From the NCBI GenBank assembly GCA_963973915.1, contig CAXBBM010000006.1:124001-188000 (forward strand): a DNA stretch of 64,000 nucleotides, given 5' to 3'. The translations under genes were made by a program, and so were the position numbers. Below, piece after piece: positions 43,258-52,948 of this stretch (within the stretch, counting starts at the first letter, position 1; each line of letters opens with the position of its first letter). The notes beneath the pieces were generated by a model. The model saw only the letters and a list, made by a program, of their open reading frames with translations, was not told the origin of the DNA and did no database searches. This DNA comes from Polycyclovorans sp002706265. GTDB lineage: Bacteria; Pseudomonadota; Gammaproteobacteria; Nevskiales; Nevskiaceae.

Positions 43258-43325
43258 TGCTAACGCCTCAGCTAAGCCGCGGGCCCGCCGGAGGCGGGAC
43301 CGTCGGCTTGAGCGCCTAGTTGGAC
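43258..43325 (-). repeat. attC site of cassette 2
   Basis: A 68-base site; in gene direction it opens GTCCAAC and ends GTTAGCA. Arms GCTCAAGCCGACGG and CGCGGCTTAGCTGAGGC pair, and the inner palindrome CCCGCC TCC GGCGGG forms the stem tip. The C-terminal codons and stop of the cassette 2 gene lie inside it. Confidence 0.9.
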
Positions 43326-43793
43326 CTTACCTGCGCGTATGAGGTCTATTGCTTGAAGATCTACTGAGAGTGCTTGACGCTCCTTTTCAAGAATAGGACG
43401 CCATTTTTCATAGGCAGCTCGTCCCGCCTTATATTCAGCCGCATAGGTGCTGGGGTCGGCCGCTTTATCTACTGACGTGAGATCAAATCCGACTCTCTCT
43501 GAGCCTATACCTTCTTGCCAATCTGCTAGAGACATATACGCCTCGACAAGATGTTTCATTAACGTTGGATCGCTTACTGAAACGATCTTGTACTGAAGTG
43601 CCTTCTTGATTGTTTCTTTTGGGTAAGGCAACTGCGCTGCATCAAAAACACAGAGCGGTGGCGGCGAGGCCAGCTCCAACGTCTCCCCGAACTTGCTGAT
43701 GACCTCTAATACAAAATTTTCTGAGAGCGCGACAGGACCTTCTGGTTTTTGCCGAGGCTTCTGCCCGAATAACTTTCGGAATTTTTCAAACAT
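43272..43793 (-). CDS. Hypothetical protein, cassette 2
   Basis: A 173-residue soluble protein of no recognised family. The start MFEKFRKLFGQKP at 43793 follows GGAG; a longer frame reaches 43835 but would begin inside the upstream attC. The middle is mixed alpha/beta (LSENFVLEVISKFGETLEL, PPLCVFDAAQLPYPKETIKKAL), and the second half is helical with many Glu, Lys and Ala. The last 16 or so residues (AQADGPASGGPAA) are encoded by the attC sequence itself, so the tail is a by-product of recombination-site reading. Confidence 0.7.
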   Translation of the reverse strand: MFEKFRKLFGQKPRQKPEGPVALSENFVLEVISKFGETLELASPPPLCVFDAAQLPYPKETIKKALQYKIVSVSDPTLMKHLVEAYMSLADWQEGIGSERVGFDLTSVDKAADPSTYAAEYKAGRAAYEKWRPILEKERQALSVDLQAIDLIRAGKVQLGAQADGPASGGPAA

Positions 43794-43819
43794 GGGGTCT
43801 CCGGCGGCTTGCTTGTAAG

Positions 43820-43897
43820 GTCCAACGCCTCGCATCAGCCGCGGATTTGCCGCAGCGAAGCGAAGGCAAATACGTCGGCTGGATGCACTTGTTGGAC
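43820..43897 (-). repeat. attC site of cassette 1
   Basis: A 78-base site; in gene direction it opens GTCCAAC and ends GTTGGAC. Arms ATCCAGCCGACGTATTTGCC and GGCAAATCCGCGGCTGAT pair with few mismatches around a purine/pyrimidine-rich tip. Confidence 0.93.
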
Positions 43898-43901
43898 CCG
43901 C

Positions 43902-44327
43902 TCATGACCCGAGATACCTTTTGAAGTACCCGGCCTTGGTGGAGTAACCCAATGCGAGATAGAAATCTGCCGCACCGGCAGTTGCCAGCGAAGCGAGCTT
44001 ACAGCCGCTGTTCACGGCCCATGATTCAAATGCAGCCATGAGTAACCGGCCGACGCCACTACGACGCTCGCTGTTGAGTACAAGAATCTCGTCTACCCAC
44101 GCTGTATCACCTGCCGCATAAAACGCCGAATGCTTGTAACCAGAAACATAGCCAACGAGCGTTTCGCCTTGCTCAGCAACAGCAATAAAGGAACACGGGT
44201 CCGTGAGCTTGCGCTGAAGCATGCTGATGTATGCGTCTGTACCTATCGGACTGGGAGTCGGAAACGCGCGTACCAACCCGAATAGCTGCGCCTCGTCTTT
44301 AAATTCAGCCAAGCGAGTTTTAATCAT
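43902..44327 (-). CDS. GNAT-family N-acetyltransferase, cassette 1 (first cassette)
   Basis: A 141-residue acetyltransferase with the whole GNAT fold. Strand-helix MIKTRLAEFKDEAQLFGLV comes first, then FIAVAEQGETLVGYVSGY, the acidic strand WVDEILVLNSERRSGVGRLLM with the acetyl-CoA loop RRSGVGR, and the C-terminal ADFYLALGYSTKAGYFKRYL. Substrate is unknown; acetyltransferases (some giving antibiotic resistance) are frequent integron cargo, but no known resistance family is recognised. As the first cassette, 13 bases from the attI core, it should be the best expressed. Confidence 0.88.
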   Translation of the reverse strand: MIKTRLAEFKDEAQLFGLVRAFPTPSPIGTDAYISMLQRKLTDPCSFIAVAEQGETLVGYVSGYKHSAFYAAGDTAWVDEILVLNSERRSGVGRLLMAAFESWAVNSGCKLASLATAGAADFYLALGYSTKAGYFKRYLGS

Positions 44328-44334
44328 TCTTTAG

Positions 44335-44467
44335 GTCCAACTTTGAATTAGACGAACGCCCACGGCGCCGGTGTGTAGGCCTATCTCGAAGCGCCGCATC
44401 GTGTGCCCCCCAGGCTCTTCGATGGCAAGCTGGACACTAACTGTTTAGGCTGCCTAATATCAAGCGG
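44335..44467 (-). other. attI: attI region and core site
   Basis: The primary recombination site. The core GTTGGAC (as GTCCAAC at 44335-44341 on the plus strand) marks the boundary of cassette 1. Upstream bases to the intI start would hold the two integrase-binding sites of attI, which vary between integrons and are not assigned individually here. Confidence 0.8.
44445..44457. promoter_or_regulatory. Perfect palindrome overlapping the probable intI promoter
   Basis: TTAGGC-T-GCCTAA, a perfect 6-bp dyad. It overlaps TAATAT (44455-44460), a good -10 box for intI that pairs with TGGACA (44431-44436) at 18-base spacing. It may bind a repressor or IntI itself. A LexA box (CTGT-N8-ACAG) was looked for here and not found. 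Confidence 0.45.
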
Positions 44468-44481
44468 ATGGAAATGGTCAA
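44454..44481 (-). promoter_or_regulatory. Candidate cassette promoter Pc
   Basis: On the minus strand TTGACC (44476-44481) and TATTAG (44454-44459) are 16 bases apart and point into attI and the cassettes. The -35 box is inside the 5' end of intI, as for Pc of class 1 integrons. Divergent overlap with the intI promoter is likely. Confidence 0.45.
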
Positions 44482-45448
44482 CCCACCGCCGCGGCTGCTG
44501 GACCGTGTGCGTGCCGCTGCGAGGGTGCGCAACATGGCGCTGCGTACCGAGCAGGCTTATGTGGACTGGATTCGGCGGTTCATTCTGTTTCACGGCAAGC
44601 GGCACCCCGATGAGATGGGCGCCGAGGAGGTTGCCGCGTTTCTGTCTCACCTCGCGATTGATCGAAATGTGGCGGCGTCAACCCAGAATCAGGCCAAGGC
44701 GGCGTTGATTTTTTTGTATCAGAAGGTTCTTGAGCGTGATTTGCCCTGGCTCTCCGAGGTGGTGCAAGCCAAGCGGGCCAAGCGCCTGCCCGTGGTGTTG
44801 ACACCCCGAGAGGTTCGGGAGCTGCTTCTGCAGCTGAGCGGTACGAACTGGCTGGTGGTGAGCCTGCTTTACGGTACCGGCATGCGCGTGCTCGAAGGCT
44901 TGAAGTTGCGCATCAAGGATATTGATTTTGAACAGCGGGCCATCACGGTTCGACAGGCCAAGGGCAACAAGGACCGTGTCACGGTGCTGCCCGAGAATCT
45001 GATTTTGCCGTTGCAGGCGCAGCTTGAGCGGGCCAGGGCGCTGCATCAGCGTGATCTCGATCAGGGATTTGGCGCGGTTTACCTGCCTGCCGCCTATTCT
45101 GTGAAGGCCCCCAGCGCGGCCAAAAGTTGGGGGTGGCAGTATGTTTTTCCGTCGCCTGTGGGACGCTCGCGCGATCCCCGCAGCGGGGCGGAGCGTCGAC
45201 ACCACATTCTTCCCGAAACGATACAAAAGGCGGTGAAGCTGGCCGCTGCACGGGCCGGCATTTCGAAGCAGGTGTCTCCGCACGTGCTGCGACATTCGTT
45301 CGCCACCCATTTGTTGCAGAGCGGCTACGACATTCGCACGGTGCAGGAGTTGCTGGGTCACAAGGATGTGGCTACCACCATGATTTACACCCATGTGCTG
45401 AATCGCGGCGGACGCGGCGTGCTAAGCCCCTTCGATCAAATCGCTTAG
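44468..45448 (+). CDS. intI: Integron integrase IntI
   Basis: Tyrosine recombinase, 326 residues, that inserts and excises gene cassettes at attI and attC. The N-terminal SAM-like domain spans about 10-95. The catalytic domain shows Arg in YGTGMRVLEGLKLR, Lys in RQAKGNKDRVTVLP, HxxR in SPHVLRHSFATHLL, His in LLGHKDVATTM and the nucleophile Tyr in MIYTHVLNRGG. The integrase-specific insert AAKSWGWQYVFPS to RRHHILPETIQKAV separates it from XerC/XerD. All catalytic residues are present, so it should be active. It is divergent from the cassettes, the normal integron arrangement. Confidence 0.97.
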   Translation: MEMVNPPPRLLDRVRAAARVRNMALRTEQAYVDWIRRFILFHGKRHPDEMGAEEVAAFLSHLAIDRNVAASTQNQAKAALIFLYQKVLERDLPWLSEVVQAKRAKRLPVVLTPREVRELLLQLSGTNWLVVSLLYGTGMRVLEGLKLRIKDIDFEQRAITVRQAKGNKDRVTVLPENLILPLQAQLERARALHQRDLDQGFGAVYLPAAYSVKAPSAAKSWGWQYVFPSPVGRSRDPRSGAERRHHILPETIQKAVKLAAARAGISKQVSPHVLRHSFATHLLQSGYDIRTVQELLGHKDVATTMIYTHVLNRGGRGVLSPFDQIA

Positions 45449-45492
45449 AAGCGGTGTTTGCTGCCGGTCTCAGAGCAAGCTTGCCGCGCTGA

Positions 45493-45908
45493 TCAGCGGT
45501 GCAGGAAGCGGCCGCGTGCTGCGCTAAACAGGCCATCGGCAGGCTGGGTCGCCAACCATTGTTTCCATTGCTCTGCCGATTGGTCCTCGCGCAGTTCGGC
45601 TTCGTCGAAGCCCGCGGCGCGTATTTCCAGCGCCTGGTCCAGAACGACGGCCTTGCCACTGGCGCGCAGGCGGCCGTTGTACCCGAGACGCCGCAGCTGG
45701 CGGGCCTGTGAGTAGGCGCGTCCATCGGCAAAGGCGGGAAACTGCAGGGCGATGCAGTCAATCTGCGCGAAGTGCGGCACCAGCGCCTTCACGTCGGCGT
45801 CGTTGGCCCAGCGCACGCCGCTGTGGGCCGGCACCGGCTCGGGCAGGTCGCCGCCGTCAAACCATTGCGCGGGTTCGATCGGCGTGGTGGTCATGATGTA
45901 GAGCGCGC

Positions 45909-45912
<4 letters not shown>
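45493..45912 (-). CDS. DUF934 protein, probable sulfite-reduction accessory
   Basis: A 139-residue protein of the DUF934 family, usually encoded beside hemoprotein sulfite reductases and annotated as probably taking part in sulfite reduction. The blocks IDCIALQFPAFADGRAYSQARQLR, LGYNGRLRASGKAVVLDQ and RAAGFDEAEL are conserved. ATG 45912 overlaps the cysI stop (ATGA), so it is translationally coupled to the reductase. The biochemical role is unproven. Confidence 0.9.
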
Positions 45913-47567
<1,655 letters not shown>

Positions 47568-47628
47568 GAACTCTCGTGTGATCTCGTAGGTGAAACCCGG
47601 GCGCGAAGGGTATCAGCGCACCCGATTC

Positions 47629-47644
47629 GCATAAAGCGCTATGC
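47629..47644. promoter_or_regulatory. Candidate CysB operator upstream of cysI
   Basis: GCATAAAGCGCTATGC is an imperfect 16-bp palindrome (GCATA/TATGC) in the 100-base gap between cysB and cysI. LysR-type regulators such as CysB commonly bind such T-N11-A dyads. Assignment is by position and form only. Confidence 0.35.
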
Positions 47645-47667
47645 AAAGACCTTTGGGCAATATCCCC

Positions 47668-48657
47668 TCAGGGGCCGGCCGCGGGCGCTGGCGCGGGCAG
47701 CAACTTGCCCGCCGCCACGGCGCGGGTTTCGGGGTCACTGATGCTGGCGATGGACTCGACGGTTTCGCGGTTCAAGTGCGGCGCGAAGGCGTGGATGAAA
47801 TCGAGCATGTAGCCGCGCAGAAACAGACCCCGGCGAAACCCGATGTGGGTGACGCTGGGCTCGAACAGGTGATCGGCCGGCACGCGGACCAGGTCGGTGT
47901 CGACCTCGGGGTCGTAGGCCATGTCGGCGACGATGCCCACGCCCAGGCCGAGGCGCACGTAGGTCTTGATCACGTCGGCATCGACCGCGGTCAACACCAC
48001 GTCGTGGCGCAGCCCGTGGGCGGCGAAAGCCTGGTCCAGCTTCGAGCGGCCGGTGAAGCCGAAGGTGTAGGTGACAATCGGATGCTCGGCCAGCCGCGCC
48101 AGAGTGAGGCGATGCTCGCGGGCGAGGCGGTGATCGGGACGCACCAGCACGCAGCGGTTCCAGCGGTAGCAGGGCAGCATCACCAACTGCTCGAAATGCT
48201 CGATGGCCTCGGTGGCGATGGCGAAATCGGCCTCGCCCTCGGCCGCCATCTTCGCGATCTGCGGCGGTGAGCCCTGGTGCAGGTGCAAGGCCACCCGCGG
48301 GTAGCGCTCGCGGAAGGTGGTGATGACCGGCGGCAGGGAATAGCGCGCCTGGGTGTGGGTGGTGGCGATGGCCAGGTCGCCGCGATCGGCCTGTTTGAAC
48401 TCGGCCGCGACATTGAGAATGTTGTCGGCCTCCTGCAGCAGCCTGGCGCTGTATTCCAGAATGCGCTGCCCGGCCGGCGTGATCTCGGCGAGATGCTTGC
48501 CGTTGCGCACGAAGATCTCGACGCCCAGTTCATCTTCCAGCAGTCGGATCTGCTTGGAGATGCCGGGCTGCGAGGTGAACAGGCTCTCGGCCGCCGCAGT
48601 GATGTTGAGGCCGCGGCGGGCCACTTCGTGGATATAGTGCAGTTGGCGGAGCTTCAT
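47668..48657 (-). CDS. cysB: CysB-type LysR transcriptional regulator
   Basis: Master regulator of cysteine synthesis, 329 residues. The N-terminal winged helix-turn-helix covers about 1-60 (LHYIHEVARRGLNITAAAESLFTSQPGISKQIRLLE). An effector domain follows, about 90-300, where CysB senses N-acetylserine and sulfide or thiosulfate; TTHTQARYSLPP and GSPPQIAKMAAEGEADFAIATE are CysB/Cbl-like. It lies between its likely targets, cysI downstream on the same strand and divergent cysG. Confidence 0.93.
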   Translation of the reverse strand: MKLRQLHYIHEVARRGLNITAAAESLFTSQPGISKQIRLLEDELGVEIFVRNGKHLAEITPAGQRILEYSARLLQEADNILNVAAEFKQADRGDLAIATTHTQARYSLPPVITTFRERYPRVALHLHQGSPPQIAKMAAEGEADFAIATEAIEHFEQLVMLPCYRWNRCVLVRPDHRLAREHRLTLARLAEHPIVTYTFGFTGRSKLDQAFAAHGLRHDVVLTAVDADVIKTYVRLGLGVGIVADMAYDPEVDTDLVRVPADHLFEPSVTHIGFRRGLFLRGYMLDFIHAFAPHLNRETVESIASISDPETRAVAAGKLLPAPAPAAGP

Positions 48658-48670
48658 GACCGACCCTTTT

Positions 48671-48690
48671 ATAACTGATGCGCCAATTAT
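48671..48690. promoter_or_regulatory. AT-rich dyad between cysB and cysG
   Basis: The 51-base divergent gap contains ATAA (48671) and TTAT (48687) as inverted ends, in an otherwise AT-rich stretch. It is a plausible site for CysB self-regulation and cysG control, but the match is short. Confidence 0.3.
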
Positions 48691-48708
48691 GAGACATTGT
48701 TAGATCAG

Positions 48709-50103
48709 ATGGATATGGACTGGCCGTATTTTCCGCTGTTCGTGCGCGTCGCCGACCTTGAAGTGCTGCTCGTGGGCGGCGGCGAGGTGGCGCTGCGCAA
48801 GGCGCGGCTGCTGACCAAGGCCGGTGCCCGCATTGCCCTGGTCAGCGAATCGGTTCACCCCGGCTTTGCCGAGATGGCGACCGCGGTGCGCGTCATGGGC
48901 CCGCGCTTCGCGCCCGAGCAACTTGAAGGCGTGCGCCTGTGCATCGCCGCGACCAGTGACGAAACCTTGAACCGGCAGGTGGCGGCGGCCTGTGAGGCGC
49001 GCGGCATCTGGGTCAATGTGGTGGACGACCCGCTGGCCAGCCGCGTCATCACGCCGGCCATCATCGACCGCAGCCCGGTGCTGATTGCCATCGGTTCGGC
49101 GGGCCAGGCCCCGGTGCTGGCGCGACGGCTGCGCGAACGGCTGGAAGCGACCATTCCCTTCGGCACCGGGCGCCTTGCGCGCTTCATCGGGGAAGCCCGG
49201 AAGCGTCTGAAAGGGCGGATCAATCCCGACCAGAGCCGACGGCTGTGGGAATACTTTCTCGACAGCCCGGCCGCCGAAGCGCTGCTGCACGGCGACGAAA
49301 CCTTGGCGCAGCCCACGGTCGACCAGTGGCTGGCAGGCGGCCAGATCCGCCAGGGTGAAGTCTGGCTCGTGGGCGCCGGCCCCGGCGATCCTGACCTGCT
49401 CACCTTCAAGGCGCTGCGGCTGATGCAGTCTTGCGACGTGGTGCTGTTTGATCGCCTGGTGCCCGGCGCCATCATGGATCTGGTGCGGCGCGACGCCGAG
49501 CGCGTGTTCGTCGGCAAGCGGCGCGATCAGCACACCGTGCCGCAGGCGGAGATCAACGCCGAGCTGCTGCGCCGTGCCCAGGCCGGCCAGCGGGTGCTGC
49601 GGCTGAAGGGTGGCGACCCGTTCATTTTCGGGCGCGGCGGTGAAGAGATCGAGCCGCTGGCCCGGGCCGGCGTGCCCTTTCAGGTGGTGCCCGGCATCAC
49701 CGCCGCCAGTGGCTGTGCGGCCTACGCGGGCATTCCCCTGACCCATCGCGACCATGCGCAGACCTGCCTGTTCGTCACCGGCCACGCGCGCGCCGACGGG
49801 CAGCTGAGCCTGCCGTGGGACACCCTGGCGCGACGCGGCCAGACCGTGGTGGTGTACATGGGTTTGTCGACGCTCGACGTTCTGTGCGCGGCATTCGTTG
49901 CCCATGGCCTGCCGGGGGACTGGCCCTGCGCGATGGTTGAAAACGGCACCCAGCCCAATCAGCGGGTGGTCGTCGGTGTTCTGGCCGATCTGCCGCGGCG
50001 GGTCAGTGAGGCGGGCCTGAGCGGCCCCAGCCTGCTGATTGTCGGCTCGGTGGTCGGCCTGCACCAGACGCTGGGCATGCCCGCGCGCCGGGCGGCGTCG
50101 TGA
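48709..50103 (+). CDS. cysG: Siroheme synthase (trifunctional)
   Basis: Makes siroheme, the CysI cofactor, from uroporphyrinogen III. It has 464 residues in the full CysG layout. The N-terminal precorrin-2 dehydrogenase/ferrochelatase domain (about 1-200) has the NAD motif VGGGEVALRKARLL. The C-terminal uroporphyrinogen-III methyltransferase domain (about 218-460) has LVGAGPGDPDLLT, VVLFDRLV and GGDPFIFGRGGEE. ATG 48709 (MDWPYFPLFVRV) is preferred over a TTG 12 bases upstream. Its stop overlaps the next gene's GTG. Confidence 0.97.
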   Translation: MDMDWPYFPLFVRVADLEVLLVGGGEVALRKARLLTKAGARIALVSESVHPGFAEMATAVRVMGPRFAPEQLEGVRLCIAATSDETLNRQVAAACEARGIWVNVVDDPLASRVITPAIIDRSPVLIAIGSAGQAPVLARRLRERLEATIPFGTGRLARFIGEARKRLKGRINPDQSRRLWEYFLDSPAAEALLHGDETLAQPTVDQWLAGGQIRQGEVWLVGAGPGDPDLLTFKALRLMQSCDVVLFDRLVPGAIMDLVRRDAERVFVGKRRDQHTVPQAEINAELLRRAQAGQRVLRLKGGDPFIFGRGGEEIEPLARAGVPFQVVPGITAASGCAAYAGIPLTHRDHAQTCLFVTGHARADGQLSLPWDTLARRGQTVVVYMGLSTLDVLCAAFVAHGLPGDWPCAMVENGTQPNQRVVVGVLADLPRRVSEAGLSGPSLLIVGSVVGLHQTLGMPARRAAS

Positions 50104-50960
50104 TCGGCCGCTGGCGTCGTCTCGGCGCAACCGGGCTGCTGGCGCTGGGCCTGGTCAGCGCCGTGGGCCCGGCTGCGGCCGCGCCGGCGGCCGCCACGCC
50201 CTGCTACCAACAGTGCCCCGTGGTCAACGGCTGGCTGGCGCGGCGCGCAATAACCGCGCTCGACAACGACGGCTTCCGCATCGGCTGGTCCAGCAGCCGC
50301 CGCAGCGCGCTTTGGGTGGCGTACGAGTTGCTGCCCGAGGCCGATCGTCGCGAGGTCGATCCACGGCCCAAAGGCTACACGGTGGATGTGCGCACCCGGC
50401 CGGCGGTGCGCAGCGAAAGCTATCGCGGCAGCGGCTTCGACCGTGGGCACCTGGCGGCCAATGGCATCGTCTCGCGCTTCTTCGGGCCGGTCGCGCAGCA
50501 GCAGGCCATGCACATGAGCAACATCGCGCCGCAGACACCGCGCCTCAATCGCGGCGTCTGGCAGCGGCTGGAGATGGCCGAAACCGATGTCTGGCTGGCG
50601 GGCGCTCAACGGGTCTGGGTGGTGACCGGGCCGCTGTGGCCCAGGCGCCCGGCGCAACTCAGCGGCGGCTTGCCGGTGCCGGACGGCTTTTACCGCATCT
50701 GGGTGCGCGAGCGCGACGGCCGTGCGCCGACCGTCACCGCCTTTCGCGTGCCGCAAATTGTCTGCGGTGACGAGCCGCCGCGCTATTTCCGGGTGCCGGT
50801 GGCCGACATTGCCCTCGCCGCCGGGCTGGACTTCGGCCCCCTGGAGCAGCTTGACGAACCGGAACTCACCGCCGCCGAGCGCCGCGCCATGGACGCCTTG
50901 CCGCTGCGGTATGCCCGCGACTTCCAGAAAACGCCGAAACCGAACGGCTGCACCCGCTGA
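50100..50960 (+). CDS. Secreted DNA/RNA non-specific endonuclease
   Basis: Sugar-nonspecific nuclease of the beta-beta-alpha-metal (NUC1/EndoG/Serratia) family, 286 residues. It has a signal peptide (about 1-25, ending AAAAP). The catalytic motif is FDRGHLAAN (DRGH type, His general base), followed by the metal-binding Asn region MSNIAPQTPRLNRGVW. The GTG start overlaps the cysG stop (GTGA), an unusual coupling because functions differ. The mature enzyme probably acts in the periplasm or outside the cell, for nucleotide scavenging or defence. Confidence 0.9.
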   Translation: MIGRWRRLGATGLLALGLVSAVGPAAAAPAAATPCYQQCPVVNGWLARRAITALDNDGFRIGWSSSRRSALWVAYELLPEADRREVDPRPKGYTVDVRTRPAVRSESYRGSGFDRGHLAANGIVSRFFGPVAQQQAMHMSNIAPQTPRLNRGVWQRLEMAETDVWLAGAQRVWVVTGPLWPRRPAQLSGGLPVPDGFYRIWVRERDGRAPTVTAFRVPQIVCGDEPPRYFRVPVADIALAAGLDFGPLEQLDEPELTAAERRAMDALPLRYARDFQKTPKPNGCTR

Positions 50961-50970
50961 GCGGCTGACC

Positions 50971-52851
50971 TCAACCGAGTTTTCTGAGCGCGCTCTGGTC
51001 CATGTCCTTGGCGCGCAGCCGCTTCTGCACGCTGCGCAACACGCCACTGGCATCCAGCCCGCAGGTGGCCAGCAGCTCTTCGCGGCTGCCGTGCTCGACA
51101 AACTCGTCCGGCAATCCCAGGGTGAGAACGGCCACCTGCTGATGGTGCGCCGCAAGCACCTCGATGATGGCCGAGCCGGCGCCGCCACAGCGGGCGTTGT
51201 CTTCCAGCGTGACGAGCAGGTCGTTTTCCTGTGCCAGATCGAGGATCAGCTCGATGTCGAGCGGCTTCACGAAGCGCATGTCGGCGACCACCGCGTCGAG
51301 CAGCTCGGCCGCCTCGACGGCCGGCGCCACCATGCAGCCGAAGGCCAGCAGCGCCACCCGGGGTTGGCGGCGGCCCAGGGCCTCGCGCACGATGCGGCCC
51401 TTGCCCAGCGGCAGGGGTCGCGGCGGTGACTCCACCGCCACCCCGCTGCCGCTGCCCCGCGGGTAGCGGACCGCGCTGGGGCCGCTGTGCGCCACCCCGG
51501 TGCTGAGCATGCGTGCGCACTCGTTCTCGTCACTGGGCGTCATCACCACCATGTTGGGAATGCAGCGCAGATAAGACAGATCGAAGGCGCCGTGGTGCGT
51601 GGCCCCGTCGGCGCCCACCAGGCCGCCGCGGTCAATGGCAAACACCACCGGCAGGTTCTGGATGGCGACATCGTGAATCAGCTGGTCATAGCCCCGCTGC
51701 AGAAACGTCGAGTAGATGGCGCACACCGGGTTGAGGCCCTCGCAGGCCATGCCGGCCGCCAGGGTCACGGCGTGCTGTTCGGCAATGCCGACGTCGAAAT
51801 AGCGGTCGGGGAACTGCCGGGCAAACTTGACCAGGCCCGAGCCCTCGCGCATCGCCGGGGTGATGGCGGCCAGTTGCGGATTGCGCGCCGCCTCCTCGCA
51901 CAGCCAGCTGCCGAACACCTCGGTGTACGTCGGGCGGGTGGCGGCTTTCTTGGCCGGAAACTGGCCGGTGACCGGGTCGAACTGCGACACCCCGTGATAC
52001 TTGATGGGATCGACCTCGGCCGGGTCGAACCCCTTGCCCTTGACCGTCAGCACATGCAGCAACTGCGGCCCCTTGAGCTGCTTGAGCTGCTCGAAGGCGG
52101 CGGTGAGCGCCGCCACGTCGTGGCCGTCAATCGGCCCGTGGTAGGCCACACCCAGCGTGCGGAACAGCGCCCCGGGCTGGTCGAGGTGCACCTCGTTGAC
52201 CTCGGCGTCTTGCGGCAGCCGCTGCAGGTGCGGGCTGACCAGCCCCAGCCGCTGCACCAGTCGCGCCGTGTGATTGCGCATGCCACCCACGTTTTCGGAG
52301 ATCGACATGTCGTTGTCGTTGTAGACCACGATCAGGTCGGTGCCGGTGTGCCCGGCGTGGTTGAGTGCTTCATAGGCCATGCCGGCGGTCATGCCGCCGT
52401 CGCCGATCACCGCCACCGCCCGCCGGTCTTCGTGCTTGATGCGCGCGGCGGCGGCCATGCCCAGGGCGGCCGAGATGCTGGTGGACGAATGCCCCACGCC
52501 AAAGGCGTCGTACTCGCTCTCGTCACGGTGGCAGAACGGCGCCAGGCCGTGCAGCCGGCGAATGGTGTCCAGCCGGGCGCGACGGCCGGTGAGCATCTTG
52601 TGCGGATAGGCCTGGTGGCCCACATCCCACACCAATCGGTCGTAGGGCGTCTCGAAGCTGCGATGCAGGGCAATGGTGAGCTCCACCGTGCCCAGGTTGG
52701 CGGCAAAGTGGCCGCCCACGCGCCCCAGCGTTTCGATGAGATGGCGACGCAGCTCGACGGCCAGCTGCGGCAGTACGTTGGCGGGCAGCTTACGGAGGTC
52801 TTGCGGGGTCTCGACGCGGCCCAACAGGGTGTAGCCCGGCGTTTCGCTCAT
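50971..52851 (-). CDS. dxs: 1-deoxy-D-xylulose-5-phosphate synthase
   Basis: First step of the MEP isoprenoid pathway: joins pyruvate and glyceraldehyde 3-phosphate with thiamine diphosphate. It has 626 residues. Motifs: DVGHQAYPHKMLTGR, the ThDP-binding IGDGGMTAGMAYEALNHAG, YNDNDMSISENVGGM and the C-terminal transketolase domain with DVGIAEQHAVTLAAGMA. ATG 52851 (MSETPGYTLL) is the family start. It follows xseB and ispA in the classic gammaproteobacterial order. Confidence 0.97.
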   Translation of the reverse strand: MSETPGYTLLGRVETPQDLRKLPANVLPQLAVELRRHLIETLGRVGGHFAANLGTVELTIALHRSFETPYDRLVWDVGHQAYPHKMLTGRRARLDTIRRLHGLAPFCHRDESEYDAFGVGHSSTSISAALGMAAAARIKHEDRRAVAVIGDGGMTAGMAYEALNHAGHTGTDLIVVYNDNDMSISENVGGMRNHTARLVQRLGLVSPHLQRLPQDAEVNEVHLDQPGALFRTLGVAYHGPIDGHDVAALTAAFEQLKQLKGPQLLHVLTVKGKGFDPAEVDPIKYHGVSQFDPVTGQFPAKKAATRPTYTEVFGSWLCEEAARNPQLAAITPAMREGSGLVKFARQFPDRYFDVGIAEQHAVTLAAGMACEGLNPVCAIYSTFLQRGYDQLIHDVAIQNLPVVFAIDRGGLVGADGATHHGAFDLSYLRCIPNMVVMTPSDENECARMLSTGVAHSGPSAVRYPRGSGSGVAVESPPRPLPLGKGRIVREALGRRQPRVALLAFGCMVAPAVEAAELLDAVVADMRFVKPLDIELILDLAQENDLLVTLEDNARCGGAGSAIIEVLAAHHQQVAVLTLGLPDEFVEHGSREELLATCGLDASGVLRSVQKRLRAKDMDQSALRKLG

Positions 52852-52948
52852 GGCGGAATCATGACAGGTTGGAGCGCCATTATCGTGCGCCGGCGGGCCG
52901 TGGGCCAAACGCGGGCGAGGGCGGCCGGGGGCGCTGAAGGGCGGGTGG

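Larger units (their letters stand above)
39786..45448. mobile_element. Chromosomal integron: intI, attI region and five gene cassettes
   Basis: intI is on the plus strand, and all six cassette genes run the opposite way, leftward from attI. Cassette limits read from core crossovers are 43826-44340 (GNAT), 43264-43825 (unknown), 42354-43263 (dioxygenase), 41877-42353 (membrane protein) and 39792-41876 (methyltransferase/nuclease). In every cassette the opening core (for instance GTTGGAC, GTTAGCA, GTTAGGC, GTTGGGC) is the reverse complement of the inverse core at the start of its own attC, as expected for circular cassettes. Cassette genes are visibly AT-richer than the host genes around them. 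Confidence 0.95.

Noticed and set aside
44401..44467. LexA/SOS box upstream of intI
   Set aside because: No CTGT-N8-ACAG match was found; the only dyad is TTAGGC-T-GCCTAA.
44468..45448. Integrase gene read as XerC/XerD or a phage integrase
   Set aside because: The WGWQYVFPS insert and the adjacent attC array are specific to integron integrases.
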